The translations under genes were made by a program, and so were the position numbers. 47,307 nucleotides of DNA from Falsiroseomonas sp. (GTDB taxonomy: Bacteria; Pseudomonadota; Alphaproteobacteria; Acetobacterales; Acetobacteraceae): contig NZ_JAUYTS010000026.1 in the NCBI RefSeq assembly GCF_030695085.1, positions 1-47,307 of the forward strand. The letters run 5' to 3'. Below, in pieces: positions 16,244-25,729 of the stretch (its first letter is position 1; each line of letters begins with the position of its first letter). The notes beneath the pieces are model-generated. The model saw nothing but the letters and a program-made list of their open reading frames with translations. It made no database searches and was not told the origin of the DNA.

Positions 16244-17428
16244 ATGTATCGCAGATGGCTGCTCGCCGCCCTGATGGCGGCTGGCGTGGCGGGGGCCCCG
16301 CAGGCCCAGACGGCGACCGAGATCGTCGAGAAGCGCAGCTTCGAGACCACCGATCACACGCTCCGCAACGGCGCCGCCCTGCCCAGCCTCCGCATCGGCT
16401 ACCAGACCGCCGGCACGCTGAACGCGGCGGGCGACAATGCGGTGCTGGTGGCGCATTTCTTCTCCGGCAACAGCCACGCCTTTGGCCGCTACGCCGCGGA
16501 CCAGCCGCCCGGCTATTGGGATGCCCTCATCGGCCCCGGCAAGGCGATCGACACCAACCGCTATTTCGTCGTGTCCTCCGACACGCTGGTGAACCTGAAT
16601 GTGCGGGACGGCCGCACCGTCACCACCGGCCCGGTCTCCACGAACGCCGCCACCGGCCGGCCCTGGGGCACCGAATTCCCCGTGGTCTCGATGCGCGACT
16701 TCATCGAGGTGCAGAAGAAGCTGCTGGACAGCCTGGGCGTCAGGCGCCTGGCGCTGGTCACCGGCCCCTCCATGGGTGCGCTGCAGGCCATCGAATGGGC
16801 CGCCGCCTATCCGGAAATGATCGACCGCGTCATGCCAGTGATCGGCGCCGGGGAGATCGACCCCTGGATGCTGAACTGGCTCGACATCTGGGAAGCGCCG
16901 ATCCGGCTCGACCCGAACTGGCGCGGCGGCGATTACTACGCACAGGGGCGGGAGGCGCCGGTGCAGGGCCTGGCTGCGGCGCTGAAGATCGTCACGGTCC
17001 ACGCCCAGGACCGCGCCAGCCTGGCCCGCTTCGGCCGCGCCATTCCGGAAGGCCAGGACCCCGCCCGGCGCCTGGGCGACCGCTTCGAGGCGGAGCGCGC
17101 GATCGACGAGGCGGCGCTGGCCCGGGCGCGCCTGTCGGATGCCAACCACTTCCTCTACCTCACCCGCGCGAACCAGCTGTTCCTGAACGAGTATCCGAGC
17201 ACGGAGGCGGCGCTGGCGCGCAGCCAGGCGCGCTGGCTGGTGGTGGCCTCCCCCACCGACCGGGTGTTCCTGATGGATGCGAACCGCGAATTGGTGGCGA
17301 CGCTGCAGCGCGTCGGCCGCCCTGCGGAGTTGGCGGAGGTGACCGGGCCGCTCGGCCACCTGAACGGCGTGGTCGGCATGGCGCCGCTGGCGGATAGGGT
17401 TCGGGCCTTCCTGGCGGCGGGGCCTTGA
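16244..17428 (+). CDS. Exported alpha/beta hydrolase of the MetX (homoserine O-acyltransferase) family
   Basis: A 394-residue protein. Residues 1-22 form a signal peptide (WLLAALMAAGVAGAPQAQ). The rest follows the MetX fold: HFFSGNSHAFG in the oxyanion region, a nucleophile elbow GPSMGALQAIEWA (174-186, Ser176), an acid at SPTDRVF and a histidine at LGHLNG. MetX acetylates homoserine in the cytoplasm, so an exported copy is unlikely to do that and more likely acts as a periplasmic esterase or acyltransferase (inference). Start ATG 16244 begins the signal peptide; longer in-frame starts overlap ppa. The gene converges with the GNAT gene, with a hairpin between. Confidence 0.8.
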   Translation: MYRRWLLAALMAAGVAGAPQAQTATEIVEKRSFETTDHTLRNGAALPSLRIGYQTAGTLNAAGDNAVLVAHFFSGNSHAFGRYAADQPPGYWDALIGPGKAIDTNRYFVVSSDTLVNLNVRDGRTVTTGPVSTNAATGRPWGTEFPVVSMRDFIEVQKKLLDSLGVRRLALVTGPSMGALQAIEWAAAYPEMIDRVMPVIGAGEIDPWMLNWLDIWEAPIRLDPNWRGGDYYAQGREAPVQGLAAALKIVTVHAQDRASLARFGRAIPEGQDPARRLGDRFEAERAIDEAALARARLSDANHFLYLTRANQLFLNEYPSTEAALARSQARWLVVASPTDRVFLMDANRELVATLQRVGRPAELAEVTGPLGHLNGVVGMAPLADRVRAFLAAGP

Positions 17429-17482
17429 TACCGAATCTGACCGGTCAGGAACCTCGACCCGCACCGTAGGGCCGCGGCGGAG

Positions 17483-17508
17483 GGCTTCGCCGCCTATGCG
17501 GCGAAGCC
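17483..17508. terminator. Bidirectional hairpin between convergent genes
   Basis: Perfect 11-bp arms GGCTTCGCCGC (17483-17493) and GCGGCGAAGCC (17498-17508), loop CTAT. It lies midway between the stops of the exported hydrolase and the GNAT gene. Confidence 0.5.
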
Positions 17509-17549
17509 AGGCTGCCATGGGGTGGCGCCGGGGAGCAGCGGCGGGCCGG

Positions 17550-18098
17550 TCACGTGCCGCAAGGACTGGTCCCCGCCGCCGGCGCCAGCGCCTCGAACAC
17601 CAGCATGTGGCGGCCGCGATAGGTGAAGCTGTCGCATTCCCGCATGCCGATATCGCCCAGCACGAGGCGGGAGGCGGTATTGCCCTCCCACGCCACGGCG
17701 ATGATGCGGGCAAGGCCGCGGCGGAAGCCGAAGGCCAGCGCGGCGCGCGCTGCCTCCCGCGCGAAACCCTTGCCACGGCAGGCGGGCCACAGCGCGTAGC
17801 GCAGCGCCACGCCGCGGCCATCCGGCCGTTCCATCAGCCCGGTGATACCCAGGAACTGGCCGGTTTCACGCTCATACACCGCCCAGGTGCCGTAGCCGCG
17901 GACCAGCCAGAACTCCCGGTCATCCTCCAGCTCCTCCCGCGCCCGTTCGGGGGTGCGGGTGCCATGCAGCATCAGGCCGAAGGCGGCCTCGTCGCCCTTC
18001 AGCGCGATAAGGTCCGGCAGGTTCTCCGGCGCGACCGGGCGCAGCGAAAGGCGTGGCGTGGTGACGCCGTTGCCTTCCGCGAGGCGAGGGACGACCAG
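17550..18098 (-). CDS. GNAT-family acetyltransferase (RimJ/RimL-like), start uncertain
   Basis: The fold starts with TPRLSLRPVAPENL and runs through GTWAVYERETGQFLGITGL, ALRYALWPACRGKGFAREAA (acetyl-CoA-binding R/Q-x-x-G-x-G/A loop) and RIIAVAWEGNTASRLVLGD, a RimJ/RimL-type N-acetyltransferase that modifies an amino group on a protein or small molecule. There is no ATG, GTG or TTG in frame between the ettA stop (18115) and the first beta strand. The only upstream ATG (18287) lies 173 bases inside ettA; the next downstream (17972) removes beta strand 1. I mark a CTG at 18098 as the most economical start, but the true 5' end is open. It may be a damaged gene or translated from a rare start. Confidence 0.6.
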   Translation of the reverse strand: MVVPRLAEGNGVTTPRLSLRPVAPENLPDLIALKGDEAAFGLMLHGTRTPERAREELEDDREFWLVRGYGTWAVYERETGQFLGITGLMERPDGRGVALRYALWPACRGKGFAREAARAALAFGFRRGLARIIAVAWEGNTASRLVLGDIGMRECDSFTYRGRHMLVFEALAPAAGTSPCGT

Positions 18099-18114
18099 CT
18101 CTCTACCCAGCCAC

Positions 18115-19794
<1,680 letters not shown>

Positions 19795-19957
19795 GTGCTC
19801 GAATTCCGGCGCAGAGGATGAAGCGGCGGGTTCTACCGCGCCGGGGGGGCGGATGCCAACCGCGGAGGGTTCAGGGCGGTGGATCAGGGAAGGCCGGGGA
19901 GAAGGTATTCTCCCCGGACCCCTCATCTATTTTCGGGAATTTGGGGCGGATCATACC

Positions 19958-20131
19958 GATCCGCGCTGCGCGCGATGCCTCATGCCTCCGGCGGATTTCG
20001 CCCTCGCGCGGCAGTGCCGCGCGCCGCTGCGCGGGCGGAAAAGCGATTTGGATCCGCGCTGCGCGCGGTGCCTCATGCCTCCGGCGGATTTCGCCCTCGC
20101 GCGGCAGTGCCGCGCGCCGCTGCGCGGGCGG
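19958..20131. repeat. Two tandem 81-bp direct repeats
   Basis: Copies 19958-20038 and 20051-20131 are identical except one base (A at 19975, G at 20068). The period is 93 bp with a 12-bp spacer. Each copy holds a small palindrome GCGGCAGTGCCGC (20008-20020 and 20101-20113). They lie between the 3' end of the tRNA gene and the ettA start; the 343-base gap 19795-20137 holds no convincing gene. Confidence 0.9.
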
Positions 20132-20137
20132 GCGAAA

Positions 20138-20210
20138 TGGGCCCGGAGGGACTCGAACCCCCAACCAAGCCGTTATGAGCGGCCCGCTCTAACCATTGAG
20201 CTACAGGCCC
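20138..20210 (-). tRNA. tRNA-Ile (CAU anticodon)
   Basis: Minus strand, 73 nt, no encoded CCA. All stems pair: acceptor GGGCCTG/CGGGCCC, D arm AGCTC/GAGC, anticodon stem GGCCG/CGGCT with loop CTCATAA (anticodon CAT), T arm with TTCGAGT, discriminator A. The anticodon alone fits Met or Ile; the D arm and the extended CGGCTTGG after the anticodon match the lysidine-modified tRNA-Ile2 of E. coli, not elongator tRNA-Met, which has a different acceptor and anticodon stem. Confidence 0.9.
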
Positions 20211-20243
20211 ATAGCCCGCGCCTGCATGGCAAGCGCCGCGGCT

Positions 20244-20912
20244 TCATGCAAGCCCGGCGAGCACCTTGGCCGTCGCACCGCTGACATCGCCGAGCTTCAC
20301 CCCGCCCGCGACCCGGCCCTGCGTCGCCAGGCCGCGTTCCTGCCGGGCGATGGCGGCGCGGGCTTCCTCCTCCGCCTCGCCCGGCGGCAGGATCAGCACG
20401 CCGGACTCATCGGCCAGCACCGCATCGCCCGGCATCACCACCACGCCGCCGATGGAAACCGGCACATTCATCCGCCCCCCAAGGTCGTAGATGCGCGTGG
20501 TGATCGGCGCCAGGCCACGGCACCAGAGAGGAAAATCGCTCGCCTCCACCTCCTCCACATCGGTGCACGCACCATCGACGATGCCGGCCTTGGCACCCGC
20601 CGCCTTGGCCGCCACCGTCACGCCGCCACCCCAGCAGGCATGCCGGTCATCCCCCAGGCGGTCCACCACCAGGATGTCGCCCGGCCGCAGCAGCCCAAGC
20701 GCGTGGTGCAGGATGGTGGAATCCGGCCCCGGGCATTGCACCGTCACCGCCGTGCCGGCGACGCGGCGGCGCAGCAGGCCCTGGATCTTCCGGTCCACGA
20801 AGCCCCAGTGGCGCCAATGGCCCACCGTTGCGGTCTCGGTCTGCTCCAGCAGCGCCACCACCTCCGCGCTGATCTGGCCGGGCATGGGTTCGACGACGTA
20901 GCGAGCGGGCAT
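20244..20912 (-). CDS. RraA-like protein
   Basis: A 222-residue protein with the RraA / HMG-CHA aldolase swivel fold: GTAVTVQCPGPDSTILHHAL, RPGDILVVDRLGDDRHACWG, then GGGVTVAAKAAGAKAGIVDG (95-114) and a C-terminal MPGDAVLADESGVLILP. Aldolases of this family need an Arg-Asp pair after the VDG motif; here the motif is VDGACTDVEE, with Thr where Arg is expected, so aldolase or decarboxylase activity is doubtful. It starts three bases after the upstream permease gene on the same strand and so belongs to the ABC importer operon. A role in handling the imported substrate is inference. Confidence 0.75.
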   Translation of the reverse strand: MPARYVVEPMPGQISAEVVALLEQTETATVGHWRHWGFVDRKIQGLLRRRVAGTAVTVQCPGPDSTILHHALGLLRPGDILVVDRLGDDRHACWGGGVTVAAKAAGAKAGIVDGACTDVEEVEASDFPLWCRGLAPITTRIYDLGGRMNVPVSIGGVVVMPGDAVLADESGVLILPPGEAEEEARAAIARQERGLATQGRVAGGVKLGDVSGATAKVLAGLA

Positions 20913-20915
20913 GAT

Positions 20916-21704
20916 TCAATTCCTTCCAACGGCGCGGGTGAAGCCGACCAGGCGCTCCACCAGCAGAACAACGGCCAGCGCCACGCCGATCAGCGTCATC
21001 GCCAGCGCCGCCACCAGCGGGTCCGTGCGGCTTTCGGCATAGCGGAACATCTCGACCGGCAGGGTAGACAGGCGCGGCCCCACCAGGAACAGGCTGATCA
21101 CGGTCTCATCGAACGAAACCAGGAAGCACAGCGCCCCGGCCGCGATCGCGCCCGGCGCCGCCAAGGGCAAGGTCACGCGCAAGGCCGCCTGGAAGCGCGT
21201 GGCGCCCAGCGTCCAGGCGGCTTCCTCAAGGTCCTTCGGTACGCCGCCAAAGGCGGTGGTCATGATGCGGACGGCAAAGGGCACGGCGACCATCGCATGC
21301 GCCAGCATCAGCCCCGGCCAGGTCGCCGCCAGCCTTGCCGGCTGCAAGGCCAGCAGCAGCGCCAGCCCCAGCACCAGCGTCGGCAGCAGCAGCGGCGCCA
21401 CCAGGAAGCCGGCCAGCGCGCCGCGCCCGGGGAATTCCAGCCGCGCGATCGCATAGGCCGCCGGCATCCCCACCACCAATGCGATGCTGGCCACCGCCAG
21501 CGCCAGCAGCGCCGAATTCCGCAGCGCTGTCATCAGCTGGCCATTGTCAATCAGCGCCGCATACCAGCGCAGCGAGAATCCCGGCGGCGGAAAGTTGAGA
21601 AAATCCCCCGCCGAGAAGGAGATCACGAACACCAGCACTGCCGGCGCCAGCAGCAGCGCATAGCCGCAGATCGCCGCGAAGCGCAGGAACCAGCCGGGCT
21701 TCAT
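20916..21704 (-). CDS. ABC transporter permease, PotC-like
   Basis: A 262-residue inner-membrane protein with six helices. The EAA loop that contacts the ATPase reads DLEEAAWTLGATRFQAALRV. The C-terminal ETVISLFLVGPRLSTLPVEM matches polyamine and iron-type permease II subunits (PotC/YdcV). ATG 21704 (MKPGWFLRFAAICG) begins helix 1; the ORF extends farther upstream only by overlap with the previous gene. It lies fourth in the importer operon. Confidence 0.88.
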   Translation of the reverse strand: MKPGWFLRFAAICGYALLLAPAVLVFVISFSAGDFLNFPPPGFSLRWYAALIDNGQLMTALRNSALLALAVASIALVVGMPAAYAIARLEFPGRGALAGFLVAPLLLPTLVLGLALLLALQPARLAATWPGLMLAHAMVAVPFAVRIMTTAFGGVPKDLEEAAWTLGATRFQAALRVTLPLAAPGAIAAGALCFLVSFDETVISLFLVGPRLSTLPVEMFRYAESRTDPLVAALAMTLIGVALAVVLLVERLVGFTRAVGRN

Positions 21705-21774
21705 GCGACCCTCCCGCACGGCCGCCGGCACCAAGACCCGGCGCGCCGCAACCCGGGGAAAAACCAGCCGGGCC

Positions 21775-22608
21775 TCATCGTGCCGCGCCCCGCCCCGAAA
21801 GCACGCCACGCAGCACCATCGCCACGATCAGCGTGCCCAGCAGCAGCATCGCCAGCGCCGAGGCCGCCGGCCAATCCACCGTCTCCAGCGCCAGGTCGAA
21901 GATTTCGGTCGCCACCACGAAAACCCGCCCGCCGCCCATCAGCCGTGGCGTGATGAAGGCGGAGACGCCGAGCACGAAGGCCAGCGCGAAGGCCGCCGCC
22001 AGCGCCGGCGCGGCGAGTGGCAACGTCACCCGCAGGAAGGTGCGGCTGCGCGTGGCGCCGAGTGTCGCCGCAGCTTCCTCCAGCCGGGAATCGAGGCGCG
22101 ACATGCCGGCGATCAGCACCAGGCAGCAATAGGGCATCAGGCTCTCGGTCAGGCCGATCCGCACGCCGGTCAGGTTGTTGATCAGCCGCACCGGATCGCT
22201 GGTGATGCCGAGGCCGGTCAGCACCGCGTTGATCATGCCCTGGTCGCCCAGGATCGCCATCCAGCCCACCACGCGCGCAGTGCCGGAGACCAGCAGCGGC
22301 GCCACCGCCATCAGCGCCAGCAGGCCGCGCCAGCGCGGCGGCGCGCTGCGGATCAGCAGCGTCACCGGCAGGGCGAGCGCCACCGCTGCCGCAGCCGCGC
22401 CGGCGGACAGCGTGATGGTGTTCAGCGCCAGGTCCCAGGTGAAGTCGTCGGTGACGATCCTGGCGTAGGTCTCCAGCGTCCAGGCCTGCTCCATCGCGCC
22501 CATGTCATTGGTGCGGTTGAAGCTGATGCGGCCGAGCAGCAGCACCGGCCAGACGAAGCCCGCCGCCAGGATCAGCGCCGCCGGCAGGCACAGCAGCAGG
22601 CCGATCAT
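21775..22608 (-). CDS. ABC transporter permease, PotB-like
   Basis: A 277-residue inner-membrane protein, permease I of the importer. Helix 1 is IGLLLCLPAALILAAGFVWP. The EAA motif is RLEEAAATLGATRSRTFLRV, and the last helices include AFITPRLMGGGRVFVVATEI, a PotB/YdcU hallmark. ATG 22608 overlaps the ATPase stop as ATGA, showing coupling. It forms the membrane channel with the PotC-like subunit. Confidence 0.88.
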   Translation of the reverse strand: MIGLLLCLPAALILAAGFVWPVLLLGRISFNRTNDMGAMEQAWTLETYARIVTDDFTWDLALNTITLSAGAAAAAVALALPVTLLIRSAPPRWRGLLALMAVAPLLVSGTARVVGWMAILGDQGMINAVLTGLGITSDPVRLINNLTGVRIGLTESLMPYCCLVLIAGMSRLDSRLEEAAATLGATRSRTFLRVTLPLAAPALAAAFALAFVLGVSAFITPRLMGGGRVFVVATEIFDLALETVDWPAASALAMLLLGTLIVAMVLRGVLSGRGAAR

Positions 22609-23657
22609 GCCGGGAAGACCCGCAGATCGCCCGGATCGACGCCGAGCCGCAGCGTATCCCCCATGCGCAGCGAGGCAGCCGGCGTGCCGCCCGGCACTTC
22701 CGCCAGCAAGGTGCCGGCGGGGCTGTTGCATTCCAGCGTGATGATGTCGCCGGTATAGGTGCGGCGGGTGACCCGCGCCGGCAGCGCATTGGCCGCATCC
22801 TCGCCATCGGCCAGCGGGCGCAGGTGATGCGGGCGGATGAAGATCTCGGCGCGGCCGGATTGCGGCGTCTCCGCCGCCTGCAGCGTCGCCCCGCCGGCCC
22901 GCAGCAGGCCGGGCGCCACCACTTCCGCGGCCAGGATGGCGGCGCGGCCGACGAAGGTGGCGACGAAGCGCGTGGCAGGGCGTTCGAACACCTCCTCCGG
23001 CGGCGCCAATTGCTCGATGCGGCCCTGGTTCATCACCGCGACCAGATCGGCCATGGCGAGCGCCTCCGTCTGGTCATGCGTGACGAAGACGGTGGTGGTG
23101 CCGAGGCGCTGCTGCACGGCGCGGATTTCATCCCGCACCTCCTCCCGCAGCTTGGCATCGAGCGCGGAGAGCGGCTCATCCAGCAGCAGCAGATCGGGCT
23201 GCGGTGCCAGCGCGCGGGCCAGCGCGACGCGCTGCTGCTGGCCGCCCGAGAGTTGCCGTGGCTTGCGCGCGGCGAACCCATCGAGGCCCACCAGCGTCAG
23301 CGCATCCGCCACCCGTTTCGCCCGTTCGGCCCGGGGCACGCCGCGCATCTCCAGCCCGAAGGCCACATTGGCCGCGGCCGAGAGATGCGGGAACAGCGCG
23401 TAGGATTGGAACACCACGCCCATGTTGCGCTTATGCGGCGGCAGCGCGGTCACGTCCCGCCCCGCCACCTGGATGTGCCCGCCATCCGGCGCCTCCAGCC
23501 CCGCGATCATCCGCAGCGTGGTGGTCTTGCCGCAGCCCGAGGGGCCGAGCAGGGCCAGCAATGCGCCCTGCGGCAGATCGAGCGAGATACCGTCCACCGC
23601 CGGCGTGGCGGTGCCCGGAAAGCGCCGTGTCAGGCGCTCCAGCCGAAGATGCGTCAC
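22605..23657 (-). CDS. ABC transporter ATPase, PotA-like
   Basis: A 350-residue peripheral ATPase of the spermidine/putrescine class. It has Walker A GPSGCGKTTTLRMIAGLEAP, Q-loop VVFQSYALFPHL, signature LSGGQQQRVALARAL and Walker B LLLLDEPLSALDAKLREEV. A C-terminal TOBE domain (about 260-345: IFIRPHHLRPL, RRTYTGDIITLE) is typical of PotA/FbpC-type ATPases. The start is GTG 23657, overlapping the binding-protein stop as GTGA. Confidence 0.92.
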   Translation of the reverse strand: MTHLRLERLTRRFPGTATPAVDGISLDLPQGALLALLGPSGCGKTTTLRMIAGLEAPDGGHIQVAGRDVTALPPHKRNMGVVFQSYALFPHLSAAANVAFGLEMRGVPRAERAKRVADALTLVGLDGFAARKPRQLSGGQQQRVALARALAPQPDLLLLDEPLSALDAKLREEVRDEIRAVQQRLGTTTVFVTHDQTEALAMADLVAVMNQGRIEQLAPPEEVFERPATRFVATFVGRAAILAAEVVAPGLLRAGGATLQAAETPQSGRAEIFIRPHHLRPLADGEDAANALPARVTRRTYTGDIITLECNSPAGTLLAEVPGGTPAASLRMGDTLRLGVDPGDLRVFPA

Positions 23658-24697
23658 CGGTTGCTAGCGGCAATCACCTCACGCCGCCAGCGCTGGTTCC
23701 AGCCATCGCGCAGGCGCACCATTTCCGACCAATCGAGCGGGATCACGCGGCTGCGGGATTCCGGCGCCATCGCGGTGCGGGCGAGCGCGGCGGCGGAAGG
23801 CTGGGCGCGGGTATTGGTCGGGCCGTAGAACATGCGCTCGGTGAAGGCCACCTGCGCTTCCGGTGACAGCGCATGCGCGATGAAGGCCAGCGCCTGTTCG
23901 CGGTTCTTGGAATTGGCCACCAGGTTGATGGTGTTGATCTGGAACACCGTGCCCTCGGTCGGCAGCGTCACGCCGATGCGGCCCTGCGACTGGTCGCTGT
24001 ACAACTGCGCCCGCGCATTCCAACCGGTGGCGAAGCGCACCTGGTCGTTCAGGATCAGCGTGTAGCCATCCGGATTCGGCGTGAAGGTCTGCACGGCGGG
24101 CGCCAGTTCGCGCAGCTTCGGCATGGCGGCGCCGATGTTGCGCCAATTGCCGCCATCGGCATGGGCGAGGATCGCGGTCAGCGCCAGGCCCTGGATGTTG
24201 GGCGGCGCGGACAGCGCGATGCGGCCGCGATGCTCAGGTGCCCACATGGCCGAAAGGCTGGTGGGCGCCGGCGTCACGGCGCGGCTGTCATAGACCATCA
24301 CCAGATGATCGTAGGTCACGGCCGGGCCGCATTCGCCGCCCGCCTGCCTGCCCTGTTCGTCCACATCGCCGATCACCGGCAGGGTGCTGGCATCGATCTT
24401 CTCGACCAGCCCCTCGGCGCAGGCGATAGCGGCGGTGGTGACATCCATGATGACGACGTCGATCTGCGGATCGGCGCGCTGGGCGCGCAGCGTGCCCAGC
24501 ATCGCGGCACTGGTGCCGCCATCATGGTATTGCACAGCAGTGCCGCGCGCCGCGGTGAAGGGCGCCACCACCGTCTGCGTGTAGTTGTCCCGGAAGATGC
24601 CGGCATAGGCCTGCAGCGTGATCTGCCCACCACCCTGCGCGGCGGCCGGGGCAGCGAGGCCAAATGTGGCGATGGTGGCAAGCAAGATGCGGCGCAT
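23654..24697 (-). CDS. ABC transporter solute-binding protein (polyamine-like)
   Basis: A 347-residue periplasmic receptor. A signal peptide (ILLATIATFGLAAPAAAQ) precedes a mature part with LQAYAGIFRDNYTQTVVAPF, typical of the PotD/Fe-binding superfamily. VIMDVTTAAIACAEGLVEKI and FQINTINLVANSKNREQALAFI follow. ATG 24697 starts the signal peptide; upstream in-frame codons are not needed. First gene of the operon SBP - ATPase - PotB - PotC - RraA-like, all minus strand and with 4-base overlaps at two junctions. The ligand cannot be read from the sequence; small organic acid or polyamine-like compounds are likely. Confidence 0.85.
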   Translation of the reverse strand: MRRILLATIATFGLAAPAAAQGGGQITLQAYAGIFRDNYTQTVVAPFTAARGTAVQYHDGGTSAAMLGTLRAQRADPQIDVVIMDVTTAAIACAEGLVEKIDASTLPVIGDVDEQGRQAGGECGPAVTYDHLVMVYDSRAVTPAPTSLSAMWAPEHRGRIALSAPPNIQGLALTAILAHADGGNWRNIGAAMPKLRELAPAVQTFTPNPDGYTLILNDQVRFATGWNARAQLYSDQSQGRIGVTLPTEGTVFQINTINLVANSKNREQALAFIAHALSPEAQVAFTERMFYGPTNTRAQPSAAALARTAMAPESRSRVIPLDWSEMVRLRDGWNQRWRREVIAASNR

Positions 24698-24789
24698 GGC
24701 GCGGTCCCCGATCCGTGGAAACCGCAGCATTGCAAGGCATCGCACCCCTTGCCAAGCACCCAAGTTGCGGATGCTCAGCCCCTGGGTGC

Positions 24790-25224
24790 TCAGCGTCGGT
24801 TCATGAAGCCCACGATCGCCGCGGTGATGGCTGCACCGATGGCGCCTTTCTTCAGCGTCTGGCTCCGCAACAACGGCGCCAGGATCATCGCCTGCGTGGC
24901 GGTATCACCCATCTGCCGCAACGCCGCCTGGCGCAGGGCCAGGGCTTCCTCTGCCACCGTATCGCGCGGCGGCTTGCGGGCGAGCAGGCCCATGATGGCC
25001 GCCAGCACGAGATCGCCGAAGGCGATGATCAGCGCGGACCAGACCGGCCCCTGCGACGGAAGCAGGGCTGCGAAGGCCGCGATGTGGAGCATCACCAGCA
25101 TCAGCAGCGCGAAGACCGCCGCCACGGCGCCGAGACCCGCCTGGATGGCGTAGCCCCGGCCGCTGCGGCGCAGGTACAGCCCTTCCGCCTGCCAGGCGGC
25201 ACGGGCCAGGCTCAGCAGGCGCAT
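24790..25224 (-). CDS. Holin-like / YqjE-type membrane protein
   Basis: A 144-residue protein with two central hydrophobic helices (about 30-57 and 62-81), an amphipathic charged stretch (DTVAEEALALRQAALRQ) and a third hydrophobic segment near 127-140. It resembles the phage-holin superfamily III/YqjE proteins, which sit in the inner membrane beside YqjD/ElaB partners. It starts 15 bases after the DUF883 gene and is in its operon, so it should share the EcfG promoter. No phage genes are nearby, so lytic function is unlikely. Confidence 0.65.
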   Translation of the reverse strand: MRLLSLARAAWQAEGLYLRRSGRGYAIQAGLGAVAAVFALLMLVMLHIAAFAALLPSQGPVWSALIIAFGDLVLAAIMGLLARKPPRDTVAEEALALRQAALRQMGDTATQAMILAPLLRSQTLKKGAIGAAITAAIVGFMNRR

Positions 25225-25239
25225 GGTCCGGCCCGCCGC

Positions 25240-25575
25240 TTACTTGCGGTCCGGGTAGACGTAGGTGCGGTTGCCCATCAGCCGGCCGAGGACGTAGCCG
25301 CTGAAGGCGGCGGCGGCGACGAACAGCAGCGGCTGCGCACGCACGGTATCGGACAGGGCGGTCGCATTGTCCTCGATGCTGTGGCGGGCGCGGCGGGTGT
25401 AGTCCTCCACCGTCTCCGCGGCATTGCCGAGGGCCGGCGTCACGCGCTCCTCCATCAGGCGCTCGACCTGGCTGCGCAGGCGGGCGAGCTCGGCGCGCGC
25501 ATCATCGGCCAGCCGGCCACCGGCGGCGGAAGCTTCGTCGCGGATGTTCTTCATGTCGTTGCCCATCTGGGACAT
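25240..25575 (-). CDS. DUF883 family (YqjD/ElaB-like) protein
   Basis: A 111-residue protein: a long amphipathic helix (AAGGRLADDARAELARLRSQ onward), then a C-terminal hydrophobic segment PLLFVAAAAFSGYVLGRLMG, the layout of ElaB/YqjD. Relatives bind stationary-phase ribosomes and anchor them to the inner membrane. I use ATG 25575 because AAGGA lies 9-10 bases upstream; a second ATG six bases earlier sits too close to it. An EcfG-type promoter match begins 36 bases upstream of the start. Confidence 0.8.
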   Translation of the reverse strand: MSQMGNDMKNIRDEASAAGGRLADDARAELARLRSQVERLMEERVTPALGNAAETVEDYTRRARHSIEDNATALSDTVRAQPLLFVAAAAFSGYVLGRLMGNRTYVYPDRK

Positions 25576-25610
25576 AATCATTTTCCTTTCGGGATCGTTG
25601 GCTCCGGACG

Positions 25611-25635
25611 AACGCGGTGATTCCGCATTGGTTCC
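25611..25635 (-). promoter_or_regulatory. EcfG (general stress) promoter
   Basis: Read on the minus strand: GGAAC (25635-25631), 16-base spacer, CGTT (25614-25611), an exact match to the alphaproteobacterial general-stress sigma consensus GGAAC-N16/17-CGTT. The transcript would start near 25604, about 30 bases ahead of the DUF883 start codon at 25575. Confidence 0.7.
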
Positions 25636-25690
25636 AACCGTCCGGTATGTCTTCGCCGCAATGCGGTATGCCACTTCCGCTGCGCTTCCA

Positions 25691-25714
25691 CGCAGGGCTA
25701 AATGATGCCCTGCG
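25691..25714 (+). promoter_or_regulatory. Leader hairpin of the orphan binding-protein gene
   Basis: Perfect 8-bp arms CGCAGGGC (25691-25698) and GCCCTGCG (25707-25714) with an 8-base AT-rich loop. It ends 15 bases before ATG 25730, leaving the GGGAG Shine-Dalgarno-like stretch free. It may affect translation of that gene. Confidence 0.4.
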
Positions 25715-25729
25715 GGATGGGAGTAGGCA

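Noticed and set aside
19958..20131. CRISPR array
   Set aside because: Only two copies, 81 bp long with a 12-bp spacer; no cas genes in the window.
20138..20210. tRNA-Met (elongator) reading of the CAT anticodon tRNA
   Set aside because: Stem sequences match tRNA-Ile2(CAU) better than elongator tRNA-Met.
24790..25224. Prophage remnant because of the holin-like gene
   Set aside because: Its partner is a DUF883/YqjD-type stress gene with an EcfG promoter, and no other phage gene is near.
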